A stretch of 56,111 nt of DNA from Bacillota bacterium (GTDB taxonomy: Bacteria; Bacillota; Limnochordia; Limnochordales; DUMU01): assembly GCA_012839805.1 (NCBI GenBank), contig DUMU01000038.1:1-56111 (forward strand), in the 5' to 3' direction. Shown here piece after piece: positions 33,332 through 41,397 of this stretch. The notes beneath the pieces were generated by a model. It did not search any database. It had not been told where the DNA came from and worked only from the letters and a program-made list of their open reading frames with translations. Each line of letters opens with the position of its first letter. Within the stretch, counting starts at the first letter, position 1. Both the position numbers and the translations under genes were made by a program.

Positions 33332-34731
33332 GCGTCGCGGGGAATCTGGCGGCCCTCCTTAACGCCGACGTTTGCTGGCGCTGCCAAGCATGTATGGCCG
33401 CCTGTCCTCTGGTCGGGGTATTACCGCATTATGCAGGGCCGAAGCGGCTCGGGCCGGACCTGTGGCGGCTCCAGCAGGCAAGCAGTGACCTCCGGCAGAA
33501 GGCGGCCATGGGCCCCGACCTGGACCTTTGCCTCGGCTGCCGGCGCTGCGACGTGGCTTGCCCGGCGGGCGTCGAGCCCGCCCGGCTCATCGCCTTGAAC
33601 CGGCTTTCGTTCTCCCACCGACATCACAAAAGCACCGCGGTAAGGGACTGGTTGCTGGGCCACCCGACCTGGCTGGGTCGACTGGGCACGACGTTCAGCC
33701 GGGTAGCGAACCCGCTCTTGGGGCAGGCGTCCACCCGTGCCCTGCTCCACCACGTAGCCGGGATCAGCGGCGAACGCCGCTTGCCACCCTTTGCCCCGGT
33801 TCGCTTTTCGAAACTTTACCCTGCCACTTCGCCGCTGGAAGTCGCAGGAAAAGGGTCGCCGGCGGAGAAGCACGCGGTAGAGCAATCGGTAGAACGCCCG
33901 GCGGGGCAGGGGGAAGGGGAACCGGCAGGGCAGCCGGTGGCGCGGGTTCTCTTCTTCCCGGGGTGCCAGGTGGAGTATTACGAACCGGATCTGGGTGAAC
34001 GGGTAGTGGCCGCCTTGCGAAGCCTGGGGGTCGAGGTGGCGGTGGACGAGCCCTCTTGCTGCGGCTTGCCGGCCATCGCCAATGCCTGGCCGGCCGTGGC
34101 CAGGCGCCAGGCGGAACGGAACGTCGAACGGCTGGCCGCCTGGATCGAGCAAGGGTTCGACGTGGTCCTGGCTTCCAGTTCCTGCGGGCTCACCATCCGG
34201 ACTGACTATACCGGGCTCGGGCTGGTGCGGGAAGAGCTGGCCGAGAAAGCACGGCTCGTGGCGGAACACGTGTTCGACCTTGGCGAATACCTTCTGCAGC
34301 TGGAACGGCGGATAAGCCGGGCGACCGGCCGCCGGGTACGGGTCGTCCCCAAACCCGAGGGAGAGATCGGGAGCGAGACGCTGGCTTATCACACCCCGTG
34401 CCACACCGTCGCCCGGGGGGAGGGGCGGCCGTGGCTCGAACTCCTTCGCCGCCTGCCGGGGATGCGGGTGCTGGACCTGCAGGCCGGTTGCTGCGGGATA
34501 GCCGGAACGTATGGCCTCAAACGCGAGAAGTATTCGGTGAGCCGGGAGGTGGGCGAAGGACTTCGCTCGGCCCTGGTGGCGGCGGGGACACCCCCGGTGG
34601 CGACCGAGTGTGAAACCTGCCGCCTGCAGATCCGTGACCTCGTACCGGGAGCAACGGTGGCCCACCCCCTAGTTTTGCTGGGCAGGTTGCGTTGGGAAGA
34701 AAGAGCCGGAGATCCCGCCGGAGGAGAGTGA
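33316..34731 (+). CDS. glpC: Anaerobic glycerol-3-phosphate dehydrogenase subunit C
   Basis: 471-aa Fe-S subunit that passes electrons from GlpA/GlpB toward the membrane quinone pool. Two ferredoxin-type 4Fe-4S motifs are near the N-terminus (CWRCQACMAACP, residues 20-31, and CLGCRRCDVACP, about 72-83), followed by two CCG cysteine-rich domains (FFPGCQVEYYEPDLG with EPSCCGLPAI; YHTPCHTVARG with AGCCGIAGTYG). A Gly/Glu/Gln-rich stretch (about 180-210, PAGQGEGEPAGQ) separates ferredoxin and CCG parts. ATG at 33316 lies 16 nt inside the end of glpA-glpB. Confidence 0.94.
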   Translation: MGSGLSVAGNLAALLNADVCWRCQACMAACPLVGVLPHYAGPKRLGPDLWRLQQASSDLRQKAAMGPDLDLCLGCRRCDVACPAGVEPARLIALNRLSFSHRHHKSTAVRDWLLGHPTWLGRLGTTFSRVANPLLGQASTRALLHHVAGISGERRLPPFAPVRFSKLYPATSPLEVAGKGSPAEKHAVEQSVERPAGQGEGEPAGQPVARVLFFPGCQVEYYEPDLGERVVAALRSLGVEVAVDEPSCCGLPAIANAWPAVARRQAERNVERLAAWIEQGFDVVLASSSCGLTIRTDYTGLGLVREELAEKARLVAEHVFDLGEYLLQLERRISRATGRRVRVVPKPEGEIGSETLAYHTPCHTVARGEGRPWLELLRRLPGMRVLDLQAGCCGIAGTYGLKREKYSVSREVGEGLRSALVAAGTPPVATECETCRLQIRDLVPGATVAHPLVLLGRLRWEERAGDPAGGE

Positions 34732-34755
34732 AGAAACGAGGAGAGTGAAGAATCC

Positions 34756-35556
34756 ATGGAAGGACCGGAGTTTTCCTCCCGTCGTACCGACCCTGGCTGG
34801 GAAGTATACGAAAGCTTCGCGCGCCTTTCGCCGAATGCCCTGGCCGGCGGCCCAAGTGAGCAAGAGCGGCTGGAGAGGGTTCACAAACTGGCCCGCCTGA
34901 TCGACCAAACGCTCCTGCGTCCCGAGGCGACGCCGGCCGAAATCGACGCCTTCGCGGCCGCGGCCCGCCGTTACCCGTATGCTGCTCTTTGCGTCCAGCC
35001 GGTCTTCGTGGAACGGGTGCGAAGAGCGCTGGTGGGTACGCCCATCCAGACCGCGGTGGTGGTGGGTTTCCCCCACGGGGCACTACCTGCCTCTTTGAAG
35101 GCGGCGGAGGCACGGGCCCTGGCCGAGGCCGGAGCGCAGGAGTTCGACATGGTGATTCACGTGGGATCCCTTCTCGCCGGTGACGATGACGAGATAAGGC
35201 GCGAGGTGGAAGCGGTCGTGCAGGCAGTCGCCCCCCGGCCGGTAAAGGTTATCCTCGAGTGTGCCTACCTCAACCGGGAGGCGATGATCCGCGGGGCAGC
35301 TGCGGCCGTCGAGGCCGGGGCGGCTTTCGTGAAGACCTCGACGGGGTTTGGGCCCGGGGGAGCGCGCGTCGAAGACGTCCGCCTTCTGAGAGAAGTGGTG
35401 GGAACGCGAGCCGGAGTCAAGGCTGCCGGTGGAATCCGCAATCTCGCCTCGGCCCTGGCCATGTTGCGGGCAGGCGCGGACCGGATCGGCACGAGCCACG
35501 GCGAGTCCATCCTCGAGGAAGCGCTCCGGGCGGATCAGGCAGCAGGAGGGTTTTGA
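34756..35556 (+). CDS. deoC: Deoxyribose-phosphate aldolase
   Basis: Class I aldolase that splits 2-deoxyribose 5-phosphate into acetaldehyde and glyceraldehyde 3-phosphate. 266 aa; the Schiff-base lysine is Lys193 in FVKTSTGFG, with EFDMVIHVG (Asp131) and VKAAGGIR supplying the other catalytic residues. About 45 extra residues precede the usual IDQTLLRP start and look non-conserved. ATG at 34756 has GAGGAGAG upstream. Located between glpC and rnhC; the product glyceraldehyde 3-phosphate links loosely to the glycerol genes. The stop overlaps the rnhC start by 1 nt (TGATG). Confidence 0.95.
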   Translation: MEGPEFSSRRTDPGWEVYESFARLSPNALAGGPSEQERLERVHKLARLIDQTLLRPEATPAEIDAFAAAARRYPYAALCVQPVFVERVRRALVGTPIQTAVVVGFPHGALPASLKAAEARALAEAGAQEFDMVIHVGSLLAGDDDEIRREVEAVVQAVAPRPVKVILECAYLNREAMIRGAAAAVEAGAAFVKTSTGFGPGGARVEDVRLLREVVGTRAGVKAAGGIRNLASALAMLRAGADRIGTSHGESILEEALRADQAAGGF

Positions 35557-36317
35557 TGGGAAACGGTGCCCCGGGTGAAGGGCCGGGTGAACGCTGGCCG
35601 AGGCTCGGGAGCGATGAGGCGGGTAAAGGGGATTACTTCGGCCCGCTGGTGGTAGCCGCGGTGGCGGTGGCCGGGCCCCCAGAGGCGGAAGCGCTGCGTT
35701 CGGCCGGGGTGACGGACTCCAAACGTTTGGGCGACGCTCGCTGCCGGGAGCTTTCGGTTTGGATCAAAAAGAGTTTTCCCCATGAGGTCGTGGAGATTTC
35801 GCCTCGCCGGTACAACGAACTCTATGATCAGATGGGCAATCTCAATCGGATCCTGGCCTGGGCCCATGCCCGGGCGGTGGAGAACCTGCTCGGGAGTATC
35901 GAGCGGGAGTGGGCGGGGCTTTCGCCGGAGATCGTGGTGGTGGTGGATCAGTTCGCGCCGGTGGCCGTGCTCGAACGGGCTCTCTTTGCCCGGGCGCGGC
36001 AGGTACGAGTGATTCAGCACCCCCGCGCGGAAGCAGCACCGGAGGTGGCCGCCGCGTCGGTGCTGGCCCGGGCAAGGTTCTTGGAGAGCCTGGCCAGGCT
36101 GGGAGAGAAGTGGGGGATCAAGTTCCCCAAAGGAGCGGCGCACGTGCTGCCTGTCGCTCGCGAACTTTACGCCCGAGAAGGGGAGGAAGCGCTGCGGGAG
36201 ACGGCGAAATGGCACTTCCGGACCACCGAACAGTTGTTGGTGGAGGTTGGCCAGAGGCCATGCCGGACGGCTGGGTCGAGCGGGAACTCGTCGAAGAGGG
36301 GCAAACCTGCTGGCTGA
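35556..36317 (+). CDS. rnhC: Ribonuclease HIII
   Basis: Type 2 RNase H that cleaves RNA in RNA:DNA hybrids. GSDEAGKGDYFGPLVVAAV carries the catalytic Asp20 and Glu21; VTDSKRL follows and the third acidic region is in VVVVDQF. RNase HIII is identified by the GKGDYFGP form instead of the HII motif, although the N-terminal TBP-like substrate domain (about 80-90 aa in Bacillus) is absent; 253 aa. ATG at 35556 follows CAGGAGGG and overlaps the deoC stop. The Ser/Gly/Lys tail from about residue 235 runs under the next gene for 58 nt and is probably unstructured. Confidence 0.9.
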   Translation: MGNGAPGEGPGERWPRLGSDEAGKGDYFGPLVVAAVAVAGPPEAEALRSAGVTDSKRLGDARCRELSVWIKKSFPHEVVEISPRRYNELYDQMGNLNRILAWAHARAVENLLGSIEREWAGLSPEIVVVVDQFAPVAVLERALFARARQVRVIQHPRAEAAPEVAAASVLARARFLESLARLGEKWGIKFPKGAAHVLPVARELYAREGEEALRETAKWHFRTTEQLLVEVGQRPCRTAGSSGNSSKRGKPAG

Positions 36318-37180
36318 GGGAGAGGCGGCAGGAAGGCGGAGCCCTCTCCCTGGCCCGGGCTTTTGCCGTCCTACCTCCTCCTGAGCGGCTCTACTCCCAC
36401 CTTCGCCTGGTTTACCGGATCGGGCCTTGGCGGGAAGCCCGCCTGGTGAAGGATGGGATCAACAACCTGTGGCACCTTGCCCGGGAGTCTCGCTGGAGGC
36501 CCGAGGCGCAAAGAGTGCTGGCCGCCATTGCCCATCGAGACCTGCTGGAGCTATCGCGACGGGGTGCCGGCCCTTTTGACCTCCTGGCCTTTTTCCGGCC
36601 GGAAGAGGCCCTTTTTCTCGACCTGGAGACTTGTGGCCTTTCCAGCACCCAGCCCCTCTTCCTGGTGGGGGTGGCTTTTGCAGAAGGCGCCGACCTGGTG
36701 GTGCGGCAGTACTTGGCCCGATCCTACGAAGAGGAAGCAGGGGTGCTGAAAGCGGTGGCCAAACTCCTGCCCCGGTTTTCCCTGGTATTCTCCTATAACG
36801 GTCGTTCCTTCGACCATCCCTTTTTGCGGCAGCGAAGTCTCATCGTTCAGGAGCCCCTGGATTGGAATCCCTGGCACGTCGATCTTCTTTTCTTCACCCG
36901 CCGGCGCTTTGGAGCCTACCTGCCCGATTGCCGGCTCTTCACCGTGAGCCGGATGGTCCTCGGCCAGGCCCGGGAGGACGACCTCCCCGGTAGCCTTGTT
37001 CCTGAGCTTTACCATCGCTTTGTAGCCGAGGGTGATTGGCTGATCATCGAGCCGGTGCTGCGGCATAACGACGCGGATCTGATGGCAATGATCGCCCTCT
37101 TCCAAGAGCTGGCTTCCGGTGCCGCCGCCGGGCCGGGCGCGTCTGGTACGGCGGCGGTGGCAGGTGCGGTGGGGAAATGA
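36260..37180 (+). CDS. YprB-like ribonuclease H-fold protein
   Basis: 306-aa protein with an RNase H-like/DnaQ-type core: ALFLDLETCGLS (DxE motif near residue 118), FSYNGRSFDHPFL near 180, the Asp-containing HVDLLFFTRR segment, then HNDADLMAMIALFQ near the C-terminus. It matches YprB-like proteins, which are usually about 400 aa with a C-terminal TPR region; here that part is missing and the end is a Gly/Ala-rich tail. ATG at 36260 is the first in-frame start after the family boundary, with a GGAGG 13-16 nt upstream. It overlaps rnhC by 58 nt and the methyltransferase by 4 nt. Confidence 0.85.
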   Translation: MPDGWVERELVEEGQTCWLRERRQEGGALSLARAFAVLPPPERLYSHLRLVYRIGPWREARLVKDGINNLWHLARESRWRPEAQRVLAAIAHRDLLELSRRGAGPFDLLAFFRPEEALFLDLETCGLSSTQPLFLVGVAFAEGADLVVRQYLARSYEEEAGVLKAVAKLLPRFSLVFSYNGRSFDHPFLRQRSLIVQEPLDWNPWHVDLLFFTRRRFGAYLPDCRLFTVSRMVLGQAREDDLPGSLVPELYHRFVAEGDWLIIEPVLRHNDADLMAMIALFQELASGAAAGPGASGTAAVAGAVGK

Positions 37181-37848
37181 AAGAACAGGCCGGTGAAAAG
37201 CCAAAACGTACGCCAGCCCGTCAGGCTGAACAGTACTACTCCCCCCACCCGGTAGCGGCGAGTCACCCCCGCCTCATCCGGTTCACTTTCCGGCAACAGG
37301 AGTTCGTCTTTCTCACCGGCAGCTCGGTCTTTTCGAAAGGCCACGTCGACCCGGGTACGGAACTCCTGCTTTCGACTCTGCCCTTGCCACTCTCGGGCCG
37401 GGTGCTCGACCTGGGCTGCGGCTACGGGCCGATCGGAATCGTGGTCGCGGCTGTGAGCCCCGCGGCTTTAGTGACCATGGTGGACGTGAACGAACGGGCG
37501 GTGGCTTTGGCCCGGGCGAACGTGGTAAAGAACAGCCTCCCGGCCGGTATGGTCGAGGTCGTGGCGGCGGACGGGAGCGAGTTCCTGGTCCGGGTCGCCG
37601 GCGAGGGCACGGGCTTCGACTATGTCCTGACCAACCCTCCAATACGAGCCGGCAAGGAAGTGATTTTTCGCTGGATAGAAGGCGCTCGGGCGGCCTTGAA
37701 GCCTCAGGGCGAGTTCTACCTGGTGGCCCGGACGAGCCAGGGTGCGAAAAGCTTTTTTGCTCACATGCAACAGGTTTTCGGCCCTTCCCACTGCGCCCTC
37801 GTCGAACGGGGTGGGGGCTTTCGGGTTCTGCGCGCCAGCCGGGCGTGA
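37177..37848 (+). CDS. Class I SAM methyltransferase, RsmC/YbxB-like
   Basis: 223-aa Rossmann-fold methyltransferase. SAM-binding motif I is VLDLGCGYGPIGI near residue 76, motif II MVDVNERAVALA follows, and the catalytic NPPIR (TNPPIRAGK) near 152 is typical of RsmC-type 16S rRNA (guanine-N2) and YbxB-like enzymes. The early HYxS-like segment QYYSPHP and FLTGSSVFSKGHVD, a family hallmark before the SAM domain, are present. ATG at 37177 overlaps the YprB-like gene by 4 nt. rRNA guanine is a likely but unproven target. Confidence 0.88.
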   Translation: MKEQAGEKPKRTPARQAEQYYSPHPVAASHPRLIRFTFRQQEFVFLTGSSVFSKGHVDPGTELLLSTLPLPLSGRVLDLGCGYGPIGIVVAAVSPAALVTMVDVNERAVALARANVVKNSLPAGMVEVVAADGSEFLVRVAGEGTGFDYVLTNPPIRAGKEVIFRWIEGARAALKPQGEFYLVARTSQGAKSFFAHMQQVFGPSHCALVERGGGFRVLRASRA

Positions 37849-37901
37849 ATAGGAGTTAGGGGTTTCCTCATTCTTCCGCCCGGGACCGGTGAAATGGCGC
37901 A

Positions 37902-38666
37902 ATGAAACGCGTTCTCCCCGTGGGTCGCCATGGTTGCGTCGTCTTCATAACCCTTCATCGTCGCCAGGTTTATCTTCCTTTCCTGCTCACCCTGGCCATA
38001 GCCTCGGTCTATGCCCTGAGCCGGCAGTATTCCGTTCCGGCGATGCTGGTAGCCCAGGCCGACGTGTTGCAAAAGCGGGTGATTGCGGTGGACCCGGGCC
38101 ATGGTGGCCCCGATCCCGGCGCCCGGCGCGGGGGATTAGTGGAGAAGGAGCTGGTGCTGGATATCGCCTTTCGCCTCGAAAAACTGTTAAAGGAGGCGGG
38201 AGCCGAGCCGCTGCTCACCCGCCGCACCGACGACGAATTGGCGGACGGCCACCAGATCACGACCGACAAAGGGGACGAGCTCTCCCGCCGGGCGGAGATC
38301 GCGAACCGGGCGAACGCCCAGATCTTCCTCAGCGTCCATGCCAATGCCTTTCCCGAAGAGCGCTGGTTCGGGGCGCAGGTCTTCTACCAGCGAGGGTCGG
38401 TGGAGGGGAAGCGCCTGGCCGAGGCCATCCAGGCCGAGCTGGTCCGGCTGCTCCCTCCCAACCGGCGCCGGGCGCTGGCCGGGGATTTCCGGGTACTCCG
38501 GGAAGCAAAGATGCCGGCGGTGATCGTGGAAGTGGGCTTCCTTTCGAACCCCCAGGAGGCGGCGCGGCTGGCCGATCCAGGCTACCGCCAGCGGCTGGCC
38601 GAAGCCATCTTTTCTGGCCTCATTCGCTACTACCGCGGCCTGCCTTCCCCACCGGCAGCAAGCTGA
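37902..38666 (+). CDS. cwlD: N-acetylmuramoyl-L-alanine amidase CwlD
   Basis: Amidase_3 family enzyme (254 aa, close to Bacillus CwlD) that removes stem peptides during spore-cortex synthesis to start muramic-delta-lactam formation (established for CwlD). An N-terminal membrane or signal segment (about 19-38) precedes VIAVDPGHGGPDPGA (zinc His), GLVEKEL (zinc Glu), SVHANA (zinc His) and the catalytic-Glu region VIVEVGFLSNP. ATG at 37902 has only a weak GGTGA signal 12 nt upstream. Adjacent to murA, another wall gene, in the same direction. Confidence 0.9.
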   Translation: MKRVLPVGRHGCVVFITLHRRQVYLPFLLTLAIASVYALSRQYSVPAMLVAQADVLQKRVIAVDPGHGGPDPGARRGGLVEKELVLDIAFRLEKLLKEAGAEPLLTRRTDDELADGHQITTDKGDELSRRAEIANRANAQIFLSVHANAFPEERWFGAQVFYQRGSVEGKRLAEAIQAELVRLLPPNRRRALAGDFRVLREAKMPAVIVEVGFLSNPQEAARLADPGYRQRLAEAIFSGLIRYYRGLPSPPAAS

Positions 38667-38721
38667 AGGGAATCGGGTTCTCCGCGCCGAAAGCCACGAG
38701 GTAGAGCACGTCTTGCGGGGG

Positions 38722-40125
38722 ATGATGGCCGTGGAGCAGGGACGGTGGCGGGCGGGGGCAGGAAGGCTGCGGATCGAGGGCGGGTTCCCCCTCCAGGGGC
38801 GGATAGTCATAAGTGGAGCGAAGAACTCGGCGGCGGCTATCCTGCCCGCGGCCACGCTGGCCGAAGAGCCCAGTTTCCTGAGGCACGTGCCCATGATCGC
38901 CGACGTGGACGTGCTACTCCAGATCCTGGAGACAATTGGTTTTTCTGCTCGAGTTAAACCGGCCGTGGCGGCGGATGAGGGGCCGGTGGTGGCAGACGTC
39001 GGGCCGGGCTGGGAGGTGGAGGTCCGGCAAGCGGCCGAGCGACCGGGTATTGTTCCCCATGAACTGAGCAAGAAGCTCAGGGCCTCCATTCTTTTCCTCG
39101 GGCCGCTCCTTGCCCGGTTCGGCCGGGCGCAGGTGGCGCTGCCCGGCGGGTGCGACATCGGGTCACGGCCCATCGACCTTCACCTCAAGGGCCTCGCCGC
39201 CATGGGGGCGGACATCCGGGTCGAGCACGGCTTCGTGATTGCCGAGGCTCCGGGCCGGCGCCTGCACGGTGCTGAGATCTACCTCGATTTTCCCAGCGTA
39301 GGCGCGACCGAGAACCTTATCATGGCCGCGGCGCTGGCCGAGGGGCAGACCGTCATCCATAACCCCGCCAAAGAGCCGGAGATTGTGGACCTCGCTACCT
39401 TCCTCAACTCCATGGGGGCACAGGTGCGGGGTGTGGGTACCGACCTGATCCGGGTGAATGGTCAAGAGCGGCTCTACGGCGCCGCGCACACCCTGATCCC
39501 GGACCGGATCGAGGCCGGCACCTACCTCCTCGCGGGCCTGGCCAGCGGGGGAACGATCCGCATTGAGAACGTCATCGCCAAGCACCTGGAAGCGGTGGTG
39601 GCGAAAGTGCTGGAGACCGGGGCCGAGCTGGAGGTTACCGAAGACGCCATCGTGGCCCAAAGCCCCGGGCGACCCCGGGCGGTGCAAGTGACCACCATCC
39701 CCTATCCCGGCTTTCCTACCGATTTGCAGCCACAGTTCACCGCCTACCTGCTGCGAGCCGAGGGGACGAGCGTAGTTCACGAGCGGGTTTTCGAAAACCG
39801 CTTCCGTCACGTGGACGAACTGAAGCGCCTGGGCGCCTCCATCAAGTGCGACGGTCACACCGCCGTCATCGACGGCGTTCCGCGTCTTACGGGCGCTCCG
39901 CTGCTAGCTTCCGACCTGCGCATGGCCGCCGCGCTCCTCATCGGGAGCCTCTCCGCGGAGGGGGTCTCCATTATCCAGGGCGTGGAGCACCTGCTGCGGG
40001 GATATGAAGATCCCGTGGGGAAGCTGGTCCGGGCCGGGGCGCGAGTGGCCATGATCGAAGGGGAGGATGGAGAAGAGGCCTGGGCCCGGCTGTGGTCCCG
40101 GAGGCAGGCGGCGGAAGGAGTCTGA
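38722..40125 (+). CDS. murA: UDP-N-acetylglucosamine 1-carboxyvinyltransferase
   Basis: First committed step of peptidoglycan synthesis: transfers enolpyruvyl from PEP to UDP-GlcNAc. The nucleotide-binding start ISGAKNSAAAILPA (Lys/Asn near 33) and the PEP-loop PGGCDIGSRPID are present, with the catalytic Cys144, so fosfomycin sensitivity is predicted by family knowledge. About 25 residues are inserted before that loop (AVAADEGPVVADVGPG). ATG at 38722 follows CGGGGG; TTG 38713 and ATG 38725 are alternatives. The final codons and stop form part of the downstream ArgR box 1. Confidence 0.96.
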   Translation: MMAVEQGRWRAGAGRLRIEGGFPLQGRIVISGAKNSAAAILPAATLAEEPSFLRHVPMIADVDVLLQILETIGFSARVKPAVAADEGPVVADVGPGWEVEVRQAAERPGIVPHELSKKLRASILFLGPLLARFGRAQVALPGGCDIGSRPIDLHLKGLAAMGADIRVEHGFVIAEAPGRRLHGAEIYLDFPSVGATENLIMAAALAEGQTVIHNPAKEPEIVDLATFLNSMGAQVRGVGTDLIRVNGQERLYGAAHTLIPDRIEAGTYLLAGLASGGTIRIENVIAKHLEAVVAKVLETGAELEVTEDAIVAQSPGRPRAVQVTTIPYPGFPTDLQPQFTAYLLRAEGTSVVHERVFENRFRHVDELKRLGASIKCDGHTAVIDGVPRLTGAPLLASDLRMAAALLIGSLSAEGVSIIQGVEHLLRGYEDPVGKLVRAGARVAMIEGEDGEEAWARLWSRRQAAEGV

Positions 40126-40159
40126 ATATTAACGCGGAGATATTGCATGATTATGCAGC
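40121..40159. promoter_or_regulatory. Tandem ArgR operator (two ARG boxes)
   Basis: Two 18-bp boxes, 40121-40138 and 40142-40159, are separated by 3 bp, so their centres are exactly 21 bp apart, the known spacing of paired ArgR boxes. Against WNTGAATWWWWATTCANW, box 1 has a perfect left half (TGAAT-ATTA) and a weak right half; box 2 is the palindrome TGCAT-GATT-ATGCA, with one mismatch in each half. They stand directly upstream of the argCJBD-carB operon and overlap its -35 element. Confidence 0.75.
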
Positions 40160-40171
40160 CGGTGCTATACT
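40143..40171 (+). promoter_or_regulatory. Arginine operon promoter
   Basis: TTGCAT (40143-40148) and TATACT (40166-40171) are separated by exactly 17 bp; the -10 matches five of six bases. The -35 lies inside ARG box 2, so ArgR binding would block polymerase. Transcription would start near 40178, leaving a leader of about 80 nt to argC. Confidence 0.65.
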
Positions 40172-40257
40172 GGCCGCAACGCGTTCACTCGGGCCTGGTA
40201 GGAGGCGGTAGCCGGATCGGCCGGGCGGGTGGAGAGGGCCCGAAGAGGGGGATAGAG

Positions 40258-41322
40258 TTGAACCGAGTCCGAGTTCGGGTGGCAGTCGTGGGCGCTTCGG
40301 GATACGCCGGGGCGGAGTTGATCTCGCTTCTTGCCCACCATCCCGGGGTGGCTGAACTGCACGTGATCTCCCGCCAGCATGCGGGGGAGCCGGTGGGGAA
40401 GGTTTGGCCGCATCTGGTTCACCGGGAGGATCTCCTTTTTGAACCGCTTGCTTCCGAAGAGCTTGCCGCGTCCGTAGATTGTATCTTCGGATCGACACCG
40501 GCGGGGGCAGCCCGGGAGCTGGCGGTGCCGGCCGTCCGGCACGGCGTCCGGTATATCGACCTGGGAGCGGATTTCCGGTTGCACGACCCGGATCTTTACC
40601 CGCGGTATTACAAGTTTAGCCACGAAGGCGAGGCACTATCGCTTCTCGGTGAGGCGGTTTACGGGTTGCCGGAAGTTCACCGGGAGGAGATAAAGCAGGC
40701 CCGGGTGGTGGCCAATCCCGGGTGTTACCCGACGGCCGTTTTGCTGGGGCTGGCGCCTCTCTTGCGCCACGGGCTGGTGGCCCGGGACGGGAGGGCGGTG
40801 CAGGTGGCGGCCCTGTCGGGGGTAAGCGGGGCGGGAGCCACCCCGGCCGCCGGGTATCATTTCCCGGAGATGACGGAAAACGCCCGGCCCTACCAGGTGG
40901 CCACCCACCGGCACACGCCCGAGATGGAGCAGGAGGCGGCAGCCCTGGCGGGGTATGCCGTACCTTTTACCTTCGTACCGCACCTGATCCCGGCCAGCCG
41001 CGGGATCCTGGCCACCTGCTTCGTCCCGCTGGAAGAGCCGCTAAAGGCCGCCAGGGCGCTGGAGCTCTATCGGGAGACGTATCGGGGTGAACGGTTCGTC
41101 CGGGTGCTGGGAGAGGAGGCCTTGCCGCAGATCAAGGCGGTGGCCGGTAGCAACTTTTGCGACGTTACGGTTCGTATGGCGGCGGACGGGAAGACGGCGG
41201 TGGTACTCGCGGCCATCGATAACCTGCGCAAGGGGGCCGCGGGGCAGGCGGTTCAGAATTTCAACCTGATGTTTGGCTGGCCGGAAGAGACGGCGCTCAC
41301 CGGGTATCCGCTGTTTCCGTAA
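40258..41322 (+). CDS. argC: N-acetyl-gamma-glutamyl-phosphate reductase
   Basis: Third step of ornithine synthesis, NADPH-dependent. 354 aa: NADP motif VAVVGASGYAGAELISLL at the N-terminus, YIDLGADFRLHD near 100-110, and catalytic Cys156 in NPGCYPTA; the C-terminal HRHTPEMEQE carries the conserved His. TTG at 40258 follows AGAGGGGG with 7 nt spacing and gives a family-like N-terminus (NRVRVRVAVVGASGYAG); an earlier in-frame start at 40147 would translate the promoter and operator. First gene of the arginine operon. Confidence 0.96.
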   Translation: MNRVRVRVAVVGASGYAGAELISLLAHHPGVAELHVISRQHAGEPVGKVWPHLVHREDLLFEPLASEELAASVDCIFGSTPAGAARELAVPAVRHGVRYIDLGADFRLHDPDLYPRYYKFSHEGEALSLLGEAVYGLPEVHREEIKQARVVANPGCYPTAVLLGLAPLLRHGLVARDGRAVQVAALSGVSGAGATPAAGYHFPEMTENARPYQVATHRHTPEMEQEAAALAGYAVPFTFVPHLIPASRGILATCFVPLEEPLKAARALELYRETYRGERFVRVLGEEALPQIKAVAGSNFCDVTVRMAADGKTAVVLAAIDNLRKGAAGQAVQNFNLMFGWPEETALTGYPLFP

Positions 41323-41397
41323 CTGGTGGCCGCCCGGCCGGCCGGGGGCGATCAAGGTTAGGCAGCGGCTCGGGGTAAGAGGGGTGGGGGAAAGAGA

